A stretch of DNA of 64,000 nucleotides from Pseudonocardia sediminis (GTDB lineage Bacteria; Actinomycetota; Actinomycetes; Mycobacteriales; Pseudonocardiaceae): positions 5,950,001 to 6,014,000 of the forward strand of contig NZ_SHKL01000001.1 of assembly GCF_004217185.1 (NCBI RefSeq), written 5' to 3'. The notes under the pieces were generated by a model that had not been told where the DNA came from, did not search any database, and saw nothing but the letters and a program-made list of their open reading frames with translations. Made by a program: the position numbers and the translations under genes. This document shows, one piece after another, positions 27,254 through 35,425 of the stretch; within the stretch, counting starts at the first letter, position 1; the number at the start of each line of letters is the position of its first letter.

Positions 27254-27933
27254 ACACCGCACGCACGAGTTCCCGGAACGGAGGGTCGGCCCCGCCGGCA
27301 CCGATCCGGATCGTGCTGGTCGACGACCACTCGATCATGCGCCAGGGTCTGCGCGCCGTACTCGAGCGCGAGGACGACCTGCGCGTGGTCGGGGAGGCGG
27401 GCAGCCCGGCCGACGCGATCACCGCCGTCGACGCCGGGCGTCCGCACGTGGTGCTCCTGGACCTGAAGCTGGCCTCCGGCCCGCAGACCGACGGCCTCGA
27501 CGTCTGCCGACGGCTGTGCGCGGCGCACCCCGGTATCGGTGTGCTGGTGCTGACGACGTTCGCCGAGGACCGGCTCGTCGTGGAGTCGGTGCAGGCCGGG
27601 GCCCGCGGGTACGTGGTCAAGGACGTGGACACCACCGAGCTGGTGCGCGCGATCCGGGCCGTCTCGCGCGGCGAGAGCGCGTTCGACGCCCGCAGCGCCT
27701 CGGCGATGGTCCGCTCGCTCTCCGGCGGCATGCCCGACCGCGAGCGCCTCACCCACCGCGAGCTCGACGTGCTGCGCCTGCTCGCCCGCGGCCTGTCCAA
27801 CCGGGCGATCGGCGCCGAGCTGTTCATCTCCGAGACGACGGTGAAGTTCCACGTCGGCAACCTGATGCGCAAGCTGATGGTCTCCCGCCGCGCCGAGGCG
27901 GTGTACGCGGCGACGAAGCTGGGCCTGCTGTAG
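27250..27933 (+). CDS. NarL/FixJ-family response regulator
   Basis: 227 residues from GTG 27250, which overlaps the kinase stop and has GGAGCC just before it. Receiver domain IRIVLVDDHSIMRQGLRAVL with phospho-acceptor Asp near 71 (VVLLDLKLA) and conserved Thr and Lys in VLTTFAE and VVKDV; C-terminal LuxR-type helix-turn-helix with LTHRELDVLRLLARG and FISETTVKFHVGNLM. Cognate output of the GAF kinase. Target promoters are unknown; the ErcA-like gene upstream is the first candidate. Confidence 0.94.
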   Translation: MNTARTSSRNGGSAPPAPIRIVLVDDHSIMRQGLRAVLEREDDLRVVGEAGSPADAITAVDAGRPHVVLLDLKLASGPQTDGLDVCRRLCAAHPGIGVLVLTTFAEDRLVVESVQAGARGYVVKDVDTTELVRAIRAVSRGESAFDARSASAMVRSLSGGMPDRERLTHRELDVLRLLARGLSNRAIGAELFISETTVKFHVGNLMRKLMVSRRAEAVYAATKLGLL

Positions 27934-27937
27934 CGGC

Positions 27938-28762
27938 TCAGCCGGGCGCGACCGCCTGCAGCGTGAACGTGAGCGGCACCCGTTCGGGGTGCTCGTCGAG
28001 CACCCACTCCCCGTCGTCGCGCTCGGACATCCGCCCGGGCAGCGCGCAGTGGGGCACGCTGCGGTGCTCGACCAGGCCGGTGATCGTCAGGCCGCGGTCC
28101 AGCAGCGCGGTGACGATCTCGCCGAGGCCGTGGTTCCACTCGTGCGACTCCGTGGCGGCGGTCGGCCGGTCGGTCTCGACGTAGGTCCCGCCGAAGGAGA
28201 AGACCATCGGCTCCGGCGTCTCGAAGTACGGGTGGCGCACGGTGAGCTCGCCGGGGGCCTCCTCGTCGATCGCGGAGAGCATCGGGTGCCCGTCGCGGAC
28301 GAACAGCCGCCCAGCCGGTGCGAGCAGCGCCGCGACCGCATCGGCCCAGCGCTCGATGCTCGGCACCCAGTTCAGCGCGCCGATGCCGGTGTAGACGAGG
28401 TCGAAGGCGTGCCGGGGCAGCACCTCGGCCGCCCGCGCGACGTCGGACTCCACGTAGTCGATCGCGGCCCCGGCCCGCTCGGCGATCCGGCGGGCCTGTT
28501 CCAGCGACGCCGGGGACAGGTCCAGCCCGGTCACCCGGGCGCCGAGACGGGCGAGCGAGAGCGTGTCGGTGCCGATGTGGCACTGCAGGTGCACCGCGCG
28601 GAGCCCCGTGACGTCACCGAGCAGCGGCAGGTCGAACCGGACCACGCCGGAGAGCCGGGCCGGGTCGGCGATCAGCTCCTCGACGGCGTAGCCGGGGCTG
28701 GCCGCGTGCAGCGGGGCCCGGTCGTCCCAGCCGGCGCGGTTCACGGCGAGCGAGTCGTCCAC
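27938..28762 (-). CDS. Class I SAM-dependent methyltransferase
   Basis: 274 residues. The SAM site reads VHLQCHIGTDTLSLARLGAR with the following acidic VTGLDLSPASLEQARR, then DLVYTGIGALNWVPSIERWA as motif IV. The substrate is not evident. GTG 28762 is chosen because GGTGGGG lies eight bases upstream. Convergent with the response regulator, whose stop is four bases away. The related shape VxLQCHxGTDTLSLARLGA is common among actinobacterial housekeeping methyltransferases of unknown role. Confidence 0.85.
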   Translation of the reverse strand: MDDSLAVNRAGWDDRAPLHAASPGYAVEELIADPARLSGVVRFDLPLLGDVTGLRAVHLQCHIGTDTLSLARLGARVTGLDLSPASLEQARRIAERAGAAIDYVESDVARAAEVLPRHAFDLVYTGIGALNWVPSIERWADAVAALLAPAGRLFVRDGHPMLSAIDEEAPGELTVRHPYFETPEPMVFSFGGTYVETDRPTAATESHEWNHGLGEIVTALLDRGLTITGLVEHRSVPHCALPGRMSERDDGEWVLDEHPERVPLTFTLQAVAPG

Positions 28763-28861
28763 GGCGATCACCCCACCATCCCGGGGTGGTGCACGGCCAC
28801 CGCGATTCCGGGCGGCCACCGCCGGGCCGCCGTCCGGGAACCGGTGCGGTAGAGAGGGCGG

Positions 28862-29479
28862 GTGCGCCTCTACGCGGAACAACCGGATCGACTCGGCCTG
28901 CAGCTCACCGCGGACGTCCTGGCGGTGGTCTGGGTCGTGCTCTCCGTCGTCGCCGGCGTCGCGGTGTACGACGGCCTGCTCGCCCTGCAGGCGCCGGGGC
29001 GGACGCTGACCGAGGCGGGCGGGCGGATCGGGGAGACGTTCGCCGGTGCCGCCGGCGCCGCACGCGGGATCCCGTTCATCGGCGAGGACCTGGCGCGGGC
29101 GTTCGACCCGGCCACGGGCACCGGGGCCGACCTGGTCCGCGCCGGGCAGGAGTACGGCGACACGATCGCGACCGTGGCGTTCTGGGCCGGTGTGCTCGTG
29201 GTCCTCGGCGCGCTGCTGCCGGTCCTGCTGGGCTGGCTCCCGCTGCGCCTGCGCTACGCCCGTCGCGCCGGGGCCGCCGTCGTCGCCCGGGACACCTGCC
29301 CGGACCTGCTCGCCCTGCGCGCGCTCGGACGGGTCCCGGTCCGCCGTCTGGTCCAGGTGGCCCCCGACCCGGCCACCGCCTGGCGTCAGGGCGACCCGGC
29401 CGTGGTGCACCACCTCGCCACCCTCGAGCTCTCCGCCCTGGGCCTGCGCGCCCCCGCCGGGCCCCGACCCGGCCGGTAG
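28862..29479 (+). CDS. Membrane protein of unknown function, two membrane helices
   Basis: 205 residues. Helix 1 around ADVLAVVWVVLSVVAGVAVY (17-40) and helix 2 around VAFWAGVLVVLGALLPVLLG (108-130), separated by a Gly/Ala-rich extracytoplasmic loop of about 65 residues; the C-terminal 70 residues should be cytoplasmic and basic. No family recognised. The GTG at 28862 has no convincing ribosome site. A 30-bp palindrome lies 11 bases behind the stop. Confidence 0.65.
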   Translation: MRLYAEQPDRLGLQLTADVLAVVWVVLSVVAGVAVYDGLLALQAPGRTLTEAGGRIGETFAGAAGAARGIPFIGEDLARAFDPATGTGADLVRAGQEYGDTIATVAFWAGVLVVLGALLPVLLGWLPLRLRYARRAGAAVVARDTCPDLLALRALGRVPVRRLVQVAPDPATAWRQGDPAVVHHLATLELSALGLRAPAGPRPGR

Positions 29480-29490
29480 GTCTCCCCCTT

Positions 29491-29520
29491 ACCCGGGTGG
29501 TTCAGCTGAACCGCCCGGGT
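29491..29520. repeat. Palindrome copy 1, GGTTCAGCTGAACC core
   Basis: 30-bp palindrome with a single mispair, core at 29499-29512. One of three exact copies of the core in this window. It follows a gene end, so it could double as a terminator. Confidence 0.75.
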
Positions 29521-29580
29521 GACGCACCATGGCGGACCCGCGGCCGATCGGGAGCAATGCGGCGTCACTCGACCTCGGCC

Positions 29581-29598
29581 GCGGTTCAGCTGAACCGC
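29581..29598. repeat. Palindrome copy 2, GGTTCAGCTGAACC core
   Basis: Perfect 18-bp palindrome GCGGTTCAGCTGAACCGC, 84 bases centre to centre from copy 1 and 38 bases before the carbonic-anhydrase start. Not at a gene end, which favours a protein-binding site over a terminator. Confidence 0.75.
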
Positions 29599-29635
29599 AC
29601 TCAGCCCTCCGGCAGCCGGGTGGCAGGCTGCGATC

Positions 29636-30160
29636 ATGCCGCTCTTCTCCCTCGACGGGCTCACCCCGACCGTGCATCCGGACGCCTTCGTGGCCCCCAC
29701 CGCCACCCTCGTCGGCGACGTCCGCGTCGAGGCCGGGGCGTCGGTCTGGTACAACGCCGTGCTCCGCGCCGACCTGGGGACCATCTTCGTCCGGGCGGGT
29801 GCGAACGTGCAGGACGGCTCGGTGCTGCACGGCGGCGACGACCCGTTCACCGAGGTCGGCGAGGGCGCGACGATCGGGCACCTCTGTGTCGTGCACGGCT
29901 GCGTGATCGGCGCCCGCGCGGTGGTCGGCAACGGCGCGACGATCCAGGACGGCGCCCGGATCGGTGAGGGCGCGATGGTCGCGGCCGGGTCGCTCGTCGC
30001 ACCGAACGTCGAGATCGCGGCGGACCGTCTGGTGCTGGGCCCGGCGGCGAAGGAGAAGGGCCCGCTCACCGAGTCGGCCGCGTGGTGGGTGCGCAACAAC
30101 CCGGGCTTCTACCAGGAGCTGGCCCGCCGGCACGCCGCCGGAGTCACCCCCGCCGACTGA
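29636..30160 (+). CDS. Gamma-class carbonic anhydrase family protein (left-handed beta helix)
   Basis: 174 residues made of hexapeptide repeats. The N-terminus PTVHPDAFVAPTATLVGDV, the segment LRADLGTIFVRAGANVQDGS, and ATIGHLCVVHGCVIGARAVV with the paired zinc-site histidines are diagnostic for the YrdA/PaaY-like gamma-carbonic anhydrases. A short C-terminal helix follows. Active as a trimer in the cytoplasm; true anhydrase activity is not certain for this subgroup. Two copies of an exact palindrome precede it and may control it. Confidence 0.92.
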   Translation: MPLFSLDGLTPTVHPDAFVAPTATLVGDVRVEAGASVWYNAVLRADLGTIFVRAGANVQDGSVLHGGDDPFTEVGEGATIGHLCVVHGCVIGARAVVGNGATIQDGARIGEGAMVAAGSLVAPNVEIAADRLVLGPAAKEKGPLTESAAWWVRNNPGFYQELARRHAAGVTPAD

Positions 30161-30266
30161 CCGCGAAACCTTTCCCGGCTCGATGTCGAGAACCCAGGCA
30201 CGGCTCCGACCGGAGGGTGGGAGCGGGGCCGACGGCGGCCCGGCGAGCGAGGATCGGGAGTCGGCG

Positions 30267-30866
30267 ATGAGCATCGTGACCTGCGACATGGCGATGTCGG
30301 TGGACGGCTACGTGGCCGGACCGGACCAGAGCCTGGAGGCGCCGCTCGGCGTCGGGGTCGAGCAGAGCCTGCACCGGTGGATGTTCGACGACGCGGTGAC
30401 CAACGCCGCCGAGCTGGAGGCGATCACCGCCGCCGGCGCCTACGTGATGGGTCGCAACATGTTCGGCCCCGGGCGCGGCGGCTGGGACCTGGACTGGACC
30501 GGCTGGTGGGGCCCGGAGCCGCCGTACCACGGCCCGGTGTTCGTGCTGACCCACCACGAGCGGGCGGACCTGCCGATGCAGGGCGGGACGACGTTCCACT
30601 TCGTCACCGGCGGCGTCGGCGAGGCCGTGTCGCGGGCCCGGGAGGCCGCGGGCGGGAAGGACGTCGCGGTCGCGGGCGGCGCGTCGACGGTCAACCAGTG
30701 CCTGGCCGCCGGAGTGATCGACGAGCTGCGCCTGCACGTCGCGCCGGTGCTGCTGGGACGGGGCGAGCGGCTGTTCGAGGGCGTGGCCCGCACGGAGCTC
30801 ACCCCGGTGTCGGCCCGGCACACCCCGTTCGTGACGCACCTGACCTACACCGTCGGAGAGGGCTAG
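30267..30866 (+). CDS. Dihydrofolate reductase family protein (RibD C-terminal domain)
   Basis: 199 residues. CDMAMSVDGYVAGPDQSLEA at the start, AYVMGRNMFGP in the middle and VAGGASTVNQCLAAGVIDEL with HVAPVLLGRGERLF at the end are the RibD_C pattern of stand-alone NADPH-dependent reductases of unknown substrate. GGGAG lies about six bases before the ATG. Its stop overlaps the thiG stop on the other strand by a few bases. Confidence 0.88.
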   Translation: MSIVTCDMAMSVDGYVAGPDQSLEAPLGVGVEQSLHRWMFDDAVTNAAELEAITAAGAYVMGRNMFGPGRGGWDLDWTGWWGPEPPYHGPVFVLTHHERADLPMQGGTTFHFVTGGVGEAVSRAREAAGGKDVAVAGGASTVNQCLAAGVIDELRLHVAPVLLGRGERLFEGVARTELTPVSARHTPFVTHLTYTVGEG

Positions 30867-31633
30867 ACGTCCTCGCGCTCCGGGGACGAGGCCTGCGCCC
30901 AGTACCGGCGCGGGATCCGTCCGGCCCCGCGGGCGGCCCAGCCGGCCTCGACGCCGAGGCGCATCGCGTGCGCCATCCGCTCCGGGTCCCCGGCGCGGGT
31001 GACGGCGGTGGCCAGCAGCACGGCGTCGCAGCCCAGCTCCATGGCCTGCGCGGCCTCGGACGCGGTGCCGATGCCGGCGTCGAGCACCACCGGGACCCCG
31101 GCCCGGTCGACGATCATCTCGATGTTGTGCGGGTTGCGGATGCCCAGCCCGGTGCCGATCGGCGAGCCCAGCGGCATCACCGCGGCGCACCCGGCCTGCT
31201 CCAGCTTCCACGCCAGCACCGGGTCGTCGTTGGTGTAGGGCAGCACGGTGAACCCGTCGTCGACGAGCTGCTCGGCGGCGTCGAGGAGCTCCATCGGGTC
31301 CGGCAGCAGCGTCCGCTCGTCGGCGACGACCTCGAGCTTGACCAGGTCGGTCTCCAGGGCCTCCCGGGCCAGCCGCGCGGTCAGCACGGCCTCGGCGGCC
31401 GAGCGGCACCCGGCGGTGTTCGGCAGCACCTCGATCTCCAGGCGGCGCAGCAGGTCCAGCAGGCCGGTCCCGCCGGCGACGTCGACCCGCCGCATCGCGA
31501 CGGTGGTCAGCTCCGTCCCGGACGCGAGGAGCGCCCGTTCCAGGATCTCCAGGTTCGACGCGCCGCCGGTGCCCATCACCAGCCGCGATCCGAACTTGCG
31601 CCCGCCCACGACCAGCGGCTCCATCTCGCTCAT
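30863..31633 (-). CDS. thiG: Thiazole synthase ThiG
   Basis: 256 residues. TIM-barrel enzyme with VVGGRKFGSRLVMGTGG at the start, the Schiff-base lysine in LVKLEVVAD, ACSAAEA-like CRSAAEAVLTARLAR and the phosphate site PVVLDAGIGTASEAAQAMEL. ThiG condenses 1-deoxyxylulose phosphate, dehydroglycine and ThiS thiocarboxylate to the thiazole of thiamine. Last gene of thiO-thiS-thiG; three bases separate it from thiS. Confidence 0.96.
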   Translation of the reverse strand: MSEMEPLVVGGRKFGSRLVMGTGGASNLEILERALLASGTELTTVAMRRVDVAGGTGLLDLLRRLEIEVLPNTAGCRSAAEAVLTARLAREALETDLVKLEVVADERTLLPDPMELLDAAEQLVDDGFTVLPYTNDDPVLAWKLEQAGCAAVMPLGSPIGTGLGIRNPHNIEMIVDRAGVPVVLDAGIGTASEAAQAMELGCDAVLLATAVTRAGDPERMAHAMRLGVEAGWAARGAGRIPRRYWAQASSPEREDV

Positions 31634-31636
31634 GCC

Positions 31637-31837
31637 TCAGCCTCCCTGCACCGCGGTCAGGATCTCCACCCGCGCACCCTCGACGAGCACGTGCCCGGCC
31701 CACCGAGCGCGGGGCACGACGTCGCCGTCCACCGCGACCGCGACGCCGCGCTCCGGCGCCCCTGCCGCCGACAGCGCGTCGGCGACGGTCGGCGTCCCAT
31801 CCAGCCGGTGTTCGGTCCCGTTGATCCAGATCTGCAT
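31637..31837 (-). CDS. thiS: Sulphur carrier protein ThiS
   Basis: 66 residues, ubiquitin-like fold. It ends in the required Gly-Gly (EILTAVQGG), which is adenylated and turned into the thiocarboxylate that donates sulphur to ThiG. HRLDGTPTVADALSA and GVAVAVDGDVVPRARW match the family. No thiF lies here, so activation must come from another locus. Three-base gaps to thiO and thiG. Confidence 0.95.
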   Translation of the reverse strand: MQIWINGTEHRLDGTPTVADALSAAGAPERGVAVAVDGDVVPRARWAGHVLVEGARVEILTAVQGG

Positions 31838-31840
31838 CGT

Positions 31841-32983
31841 TCAGCCCTTCCCGGCCGGGACGGAGGCGAACCGGGCCGGGTCGGCCGGGCGCACGTGGTC
31901 GGGCACCGGCTCCCCGTTCACCAGGTCCACGACGGCGGCCGCGGTGACCGGCGCGAGCAGCATCCCGTTGCGTCCGTGCCCGGTCGCCACGACGAGTCCC
32001 TGCGGCCCGGTCGTGCCGATCAGCGGCAGGTTGTCCCGGCTGCCCGGGCGCAGCCCCGCCGCGCTCTCGGTCAGCGCGTACTCCGCGATGCCCGGCAGGA
32101 TCCGTTCCGCATCGCGCAGCAGGTCCCGCACCCCACCGACGGTGACGTCGGTGTCGAAGCCGTTCTCGCTGGTCGTGGCCCCGACGACGAGGTCGCCGTG
32201 ACCGGGCGCGTCGCGCGGGACGGCGTAGACCGGACGGCCGTCGACCAGTGCGCGGACCGTGCGCGCCGGCGGCGGCAGCGCGCCCGCGCGGCGGGTCAGG
32301 CGCAGGATCTCGCCCTTCACCGGACGCACCAGGCCCCGCAGCGACGGGTGCAGCGACGACGAGTGCGCGCCCGCCGCGACGACCACCGCGTCGGCGTCGA
32401 CGTCCGGCCCCTCGGCGCAGCGCACCCCGAGGACCCGCTCCCCGTCGTCGAGGACGGCCGTCGCGGCGCGTGCGTCCATGACCACCCCGGCCCGTGCACA
32501 GGCGGCGAGCAGGGCGTCGAGGAGCACCCGGTTGTCCACCGCGAGGTCGTCGGGAACCGACAGCCCGCCCCGCACGTCCGGCCCGATCGCGGGCTCCAGA
32601 CGGCGCAGCTCACGGCCGTTGAGCCGCTGCACCGGACGTCCGAGGCGGCCCAGGTACCCGGCCAGCGCGTCCAGCTCGGCGCGGTCACCGGATCCGGTCG
32701 CCGCGACGACGGTGCCCTCGGTCCGCAACCCGGCCGGACGCCCGGCCGCCGCCTCCAGGTCGGCCGCGAACGACGCCCACGCCCGCACCGACGCGACGCC
32801 GAGCTCGAGCAGGTCCTCCTCGCCGGGCCAGCTCTCGGTGACCGGGGCCAGCATGCCGCCGGCCACCCAGGACGCCCCGGAGCACGGCGACGGGTCCACC
32901 AGCGTCACCCGCCACCCGGCGCTCGCGCACGAGAAGGCCGCGGACAGCCCGATCACTCCGCCACCGACGACGGCCAGATGCAT
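31841..32983 (-). CDS. thiO: Glycine oxidase ThiO
   Basis: 380 residues. The FAD-binding start HLAVVGGGVIGLSAAFSCAS and the C-terminal TGHGRNGMLLAPVTAAAV are typical. ThiO oxidises glycine to iminoacetate (dehydroglycine) for ThiG in aerobic organisms. Start ATG at 32983. The 5' leader holds a TPP riboswitch ending about ten bases before the start, so thiOSG is shut down by thiamine pyrophosphate. Confidence 0.94.
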   Translation of the reverse strand: MHLAVVGGGVIGLSAAFSCASAGWRVTLVDPSPCSGASWVAGGMLAPVTESWPGEEDLLELGVASVRAWASFAADLEAAAGRPAGLRTEGTVVAATGSGDRAELDALAGYLGRLGRPVQRLNGRELRRLEPAIGPDVRGGLSVPDDLAVDNRVLLDALLAACARAGVVMDARAATAVLDDGERVLGVRCAEGPDVDADAVVVAAGAHSSSLHPSLRGLVRPVKGEILRLTRRAGALPPPARTVRALVDGRPVYAVPRDAPGHGDLVVGATTSENGFDTDVTVGGVRDLLRDAERILPGIAEYALTESAAGLRPGSRDNLPLIGTTGPQGLVVATGHGRNGMLLAPVTAAAVVDLVNGEPVPDHVRPADPARFASVPAGKG

Positions 32984-32992
32984 TCCCACGAT

Positions 32993-33085
32993 CTCCCTCC
33001 CTGCGCCGGCATGACCCGGATCAGGTTCGACGGTCGGGACCCTCGCCGGTCCCCTCTCAGCCCGGTGCGTCGCCGGACTCCCGTG
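32993..33085 (-). promoter_or_regulatory. TPP riboswitch (THI element) controlling thiO-thiS-thiG
   Basis: On the minus strand the conserved elements occur in order: GGGCTGAGAGGGG (the CUGAGA pyrimidine-binding part) and, after a variable stem, CGAACCTGATCCGGGTCATG with GCCGGCGCAGGGAGGG. The last arm overlaps purine-rich sequence GGGAGGGAG shortly before the thiO start, so ligand binding may mask the ribosome site. Confidence 0.95.
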
Positions 33086-33125
33086 TTCCACCTTCGCCCC
33101 CAGGCTACGCCGTAGCCTTCCCGCC

Positions 33126-33803
33126 GTGCCCCGACGAGATGCAGCGTCACTGCGACGACGACTCGACACCGCCCGCCTCTACCTCTGCACCGACGCCCGC
33201 AGCGACCGCGGCGACCTCGCCGAGTTCCTCGACGCCGCCCTGGCCGGCGGCGTGGACGTGGTCCAGCTGCGCGACAAGGGCGGACCCGACGGGCCGCTGG
33301 AGGCGAAGGCCGAGCTCGCGGCGCTGGAGGTGTTCGCCGACGCCTGCGCCCGGCACGACGCGTTGTTCGCGGTCAACGACCGTGCCGACGTCGCGCTGGC
33401 CGCCGGCGCGGACGTGCTGCACCTGGGCCAGGACGACCTGCCGGTCTCCTGGGCCCGCCGGGTGGTCGGCGACGACGTGATCATCGGCCGGTCCGCCCAC
33501 AGCGACGCCGAGACCGCCGCCGCGGCCGGCGAGCCGGGCGTCGACTACTTCTGCTCCGGCCCCTGCTGGCCGACGCCGACCAAGCCCGGTCGCCCCGCCC
33601 CCGGCCTGGACCTCGTCCGCACGGTCGCCGGCCGGGAGCCGGAACGGCCGTGGTTCGCGATCGGCGGGATCGACCACGACCGTCTCGACGAGGTCCTCGA
33701 CGCCGGGGCGAGCCGGATCGTCGTCGTCCGCGCGATCACCGAGGCCTCCGACCCGCAGGACGCCGCCCGGCGTCTGAAGAACCGGCTCGACGCGGCGGGC
33801 TGA
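33126..33803 (+). CDS. thiE: Thiamine phosphate synthase ThiE
   Basis: 225 residues. TIM barrel with YLCTDARSDRGDL, VVQLRDKGG (pyrimidine phosphate site), DALFAVNDRADVAL, VLHLGQDDL and IGRSAHSDAE. The usual GPV-phosphate loop reads CSGPCWPTPTKPGRP. ThiE joins the pyrimidine and thiazole phosphates. Divergent from thiO; its GTG lies 40 bases from the riboswitch start, so the two promoters face each other and only the thiO side has the riboswitch. A strong hairpin follows. Confidence 0.95.
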   Translation: MPRRDAASLRRRLDTARLYLCTDARSDRGDLAEFLDAALAGGVDVVQLRDKGGPDGPLEAKAELAALEVFADACARHDALFAVNDRADVALAAGADVLHLGQDDLPVSWARRVVGDDVIIGRSAHSDAETAAAAGEPGVDYFCSGPCWPTPTKPGRPAPGLDLVRTVAGREPERPWFAIGGIDHDRLDEVLDAGASRIVVVRAITEASDPQDAARRLKNRLDAAG

Positions 33804-33827
33804 CCCGCACGACGCCCCGCACACGAC

Positions 33828-33867
33828 GCAGGCCCCGCTCCGGGATCACCGGAGGCGGGGCCTGCGT
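33828..33867. terminator. Terminator after thiE
   Basis: CGCAGGCCCCGCTCCGG pairs with CCGGAGGCGGGGCCTGCG with a one-base bulge and a five-base loop. It lies between the convergent thiE and Pro/Ser-rich membrane protein genes. Confidence 0.82.
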
Positions 33868-33891
33868 GCGGGGGTCTACGTGCGGGGGAGG

Positions 33892-35250
33892 TCAGTTGGA
33901 GCTCGCGGCCCCGCCCCCGGAGTTGCCGCCGGAACCGCTCTGCCCGGACTGCTGCTGCCCGGACTCGGGCTGCTGCGAGGGCAGCACCCGGTTCAGGCCG
34001 TCCTGCAGCGGGTTGCTCGACGACGAGCCCGAGTCGCCGCTGCCGTTGCCGTTCTCCGAGGTCGAGGACGGGTCGGAGGTGGCGGTGCTGCTCGACGACG
34101 AGTCCGGCTCCGACGTCGACGTCGAGGACTCCGACGTCGACGTGGAGTCGCTGCTGCCGGTGTCGGTGTTCTCGGTCGTCCGCGGTGCCGAACCGGAGAC
34201 CACGTTGCCGATCGACGTGCCGGTGCCGCCGCCGGTGATCGTCCCGCCCTTGATCCACTCGATGCCGGTGACCAGGAACATCGCCAGGCCGAACGCCAGC
34301 ACCGCCCCGACGACCGACCAGACGACCTGCTTGCGGGTCATCCGCACGCGGGTCCAGTGCCGTCCCTTGCCGGGCGGGCGGGTGCTCGTGGCCGACGGGT
34401 CCAGCAGGACCGTCTCCTGGCCGTCCGGCCCGGCCAGGCCGGTGCCACCGTCCTGTGCCGCCGCCTGCCAGACCGCGGTGCCGCCCGGCCCGCCCTTGCG
34501 CTCCTTGATGCGCTGGGTGGTCCCGACGACCTTCGTGCGGGTGACGTCGATCGAGCGCTGGAAGAACGTCGTCGCGACCGTGGTGATGATCGAGCCGAGC
34601 GCCGCGCCGAGGATCGTTCCGACCGCACCCAGGAACGAGCCCAGGATCGCCGTGACGATCGCGGCGCCGGCCCCGGCGACCACCTTGTTGACGCTCAGGT
34701 CCGACGCCGGCTTCTCGTCCTTGCCGTCACCGGACGCCCCGCCCTTGCCCGAACCGCCCTTGCCCGAGCCGCCGTCCCCACCGGAACCGCCGCCGGGACC
34801 GCGTCCCCCGGGTCCCTTCGGCCCGACGGGACCGTTCGGCCCACCACCGAGGGGACCGGGCAGGTTCCCGGGCATCACCGAGGTGTTCCGCGTGGTCCGC
34901 GGCAGCACGCTGCCCGGCGAGCCGGCGCCGGGCGCGATCGCGCCGGTCACGGGCACCTCGGGGGTCCCGGGACCGGGCATCGCCCGGGTCGGACGCTGCT
35001 GGTTCACCGGCCCGGCCGGTCCCGGGCGGCCCTGCGGCCTGCCCGCGGGCGGACCCGACCGGGGAGGGGTCGCCGGGCGTCCTCCCGGCGGCGTCGCGTT
35101 CAGCGGCGGCCGTGCCGGCATCTCGCGTCGCTGGCGCGGCAGCTGCGGCGCGTCGGGGGTGGCCGTGTCGTGCCCGGGGTTCCGGGGCGGTCGGCCGGCG
35201 CCGGGTACGGCGTCGGCGGATCCGCGGTCCGGGTTCTGCTGGTGAGGCAT
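33892..35250 (-). CDS. Low-complexity membrane protein with Pro/Gly-rich and Ser/Asp-rich tails, function unknown
   Basis: 452 residues. A Pro/Gly/Arg-rich N-terminal 190 residues, a Gly-rich segment with three GSGGDGGSGKGG-like units, a hydrophobic Gly/Ala/Thr helix region (AGAGAAIVTAILGSFLGAVG and the stretch after it), a basic linker with RMTRKQVVWS, a second membrane helix (VVGAVLAFGLAMFLVTG), and a Ser/Thr/Asp-rich then Gln/Gly-rich C-terminal region of 120 residues. The tail is probably extracytoplasmic. AAGGAG lies directly before the ATG at 35250. No domain recognised. The 175 bases upstream hold no named site. Confidence 0.72.
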   Translation of the reverse strand: MPHQQNPDRGSADAVPGAGRPPRNPGHDTATPDAPQLPRQRREMPARPPLNATPPGGRPATPPRSGPPAGRPQGRPGPAGPVNQQRPTRAMPGPGTPEVPVTGAIAPGAGSPGSVLPRTTRNTSVMPGNLPGPLGGGPNGPVGPKGPGGRGPGGGSGGDGGSGKGGSGKGGASGDGKDEKPASDLSVNKVVAGAGAAIVTAILGSFLGAVGTILGAALGSIITTVATTFFQRSIDVTRTKVVGTTQRIKERKGGPGGTAVWQAAAQDGGTGLAGPDGQETVLLDPSATSTRPPGKGRHWTRVRMTRKQVVWSVVGAVLAFGLAMFLVTGIEWIKGGTITGGGTGTSIGNVVSGSAPRTTENTDTGSSDSTSTSESSTSTSEPDSSSSSTATSDPSSTSENGNGSGDSGSSSSNPLQDGLNRVLPSQQPESGQQQSGQSGSGGNSGGGAASSN

Positions 35251-35425
35251 GGCTCCTTGGTGGGGTCGTCGCCGAGTGCTCCGCTGGTGACAACGTGCGC
35301 GGATCCGCGCACGCCTCCGGACGATCACACGATGTGGTGATGTTCACGCCGACCGGCGGGGTCGGGGGACCGGCCGATTGTCACGAAGACGTCACGATCC
35401 TACCGTCGCAGTCGGTCGCGCAGGG

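Noticed and set aside
30377..33115. Plus-strand frame of 912 codons across the thiamine genes
   Set aside because: Shadow of thiG-thiS-thiO; His/Arg/Gly-rich with no domain.
33650..35340. Plus-strand frames opposite the Pro/Ser-rich membrane protein
   Set aside because: Mirror frames of low-complexity sequence; no ribosome site or membrane logic.
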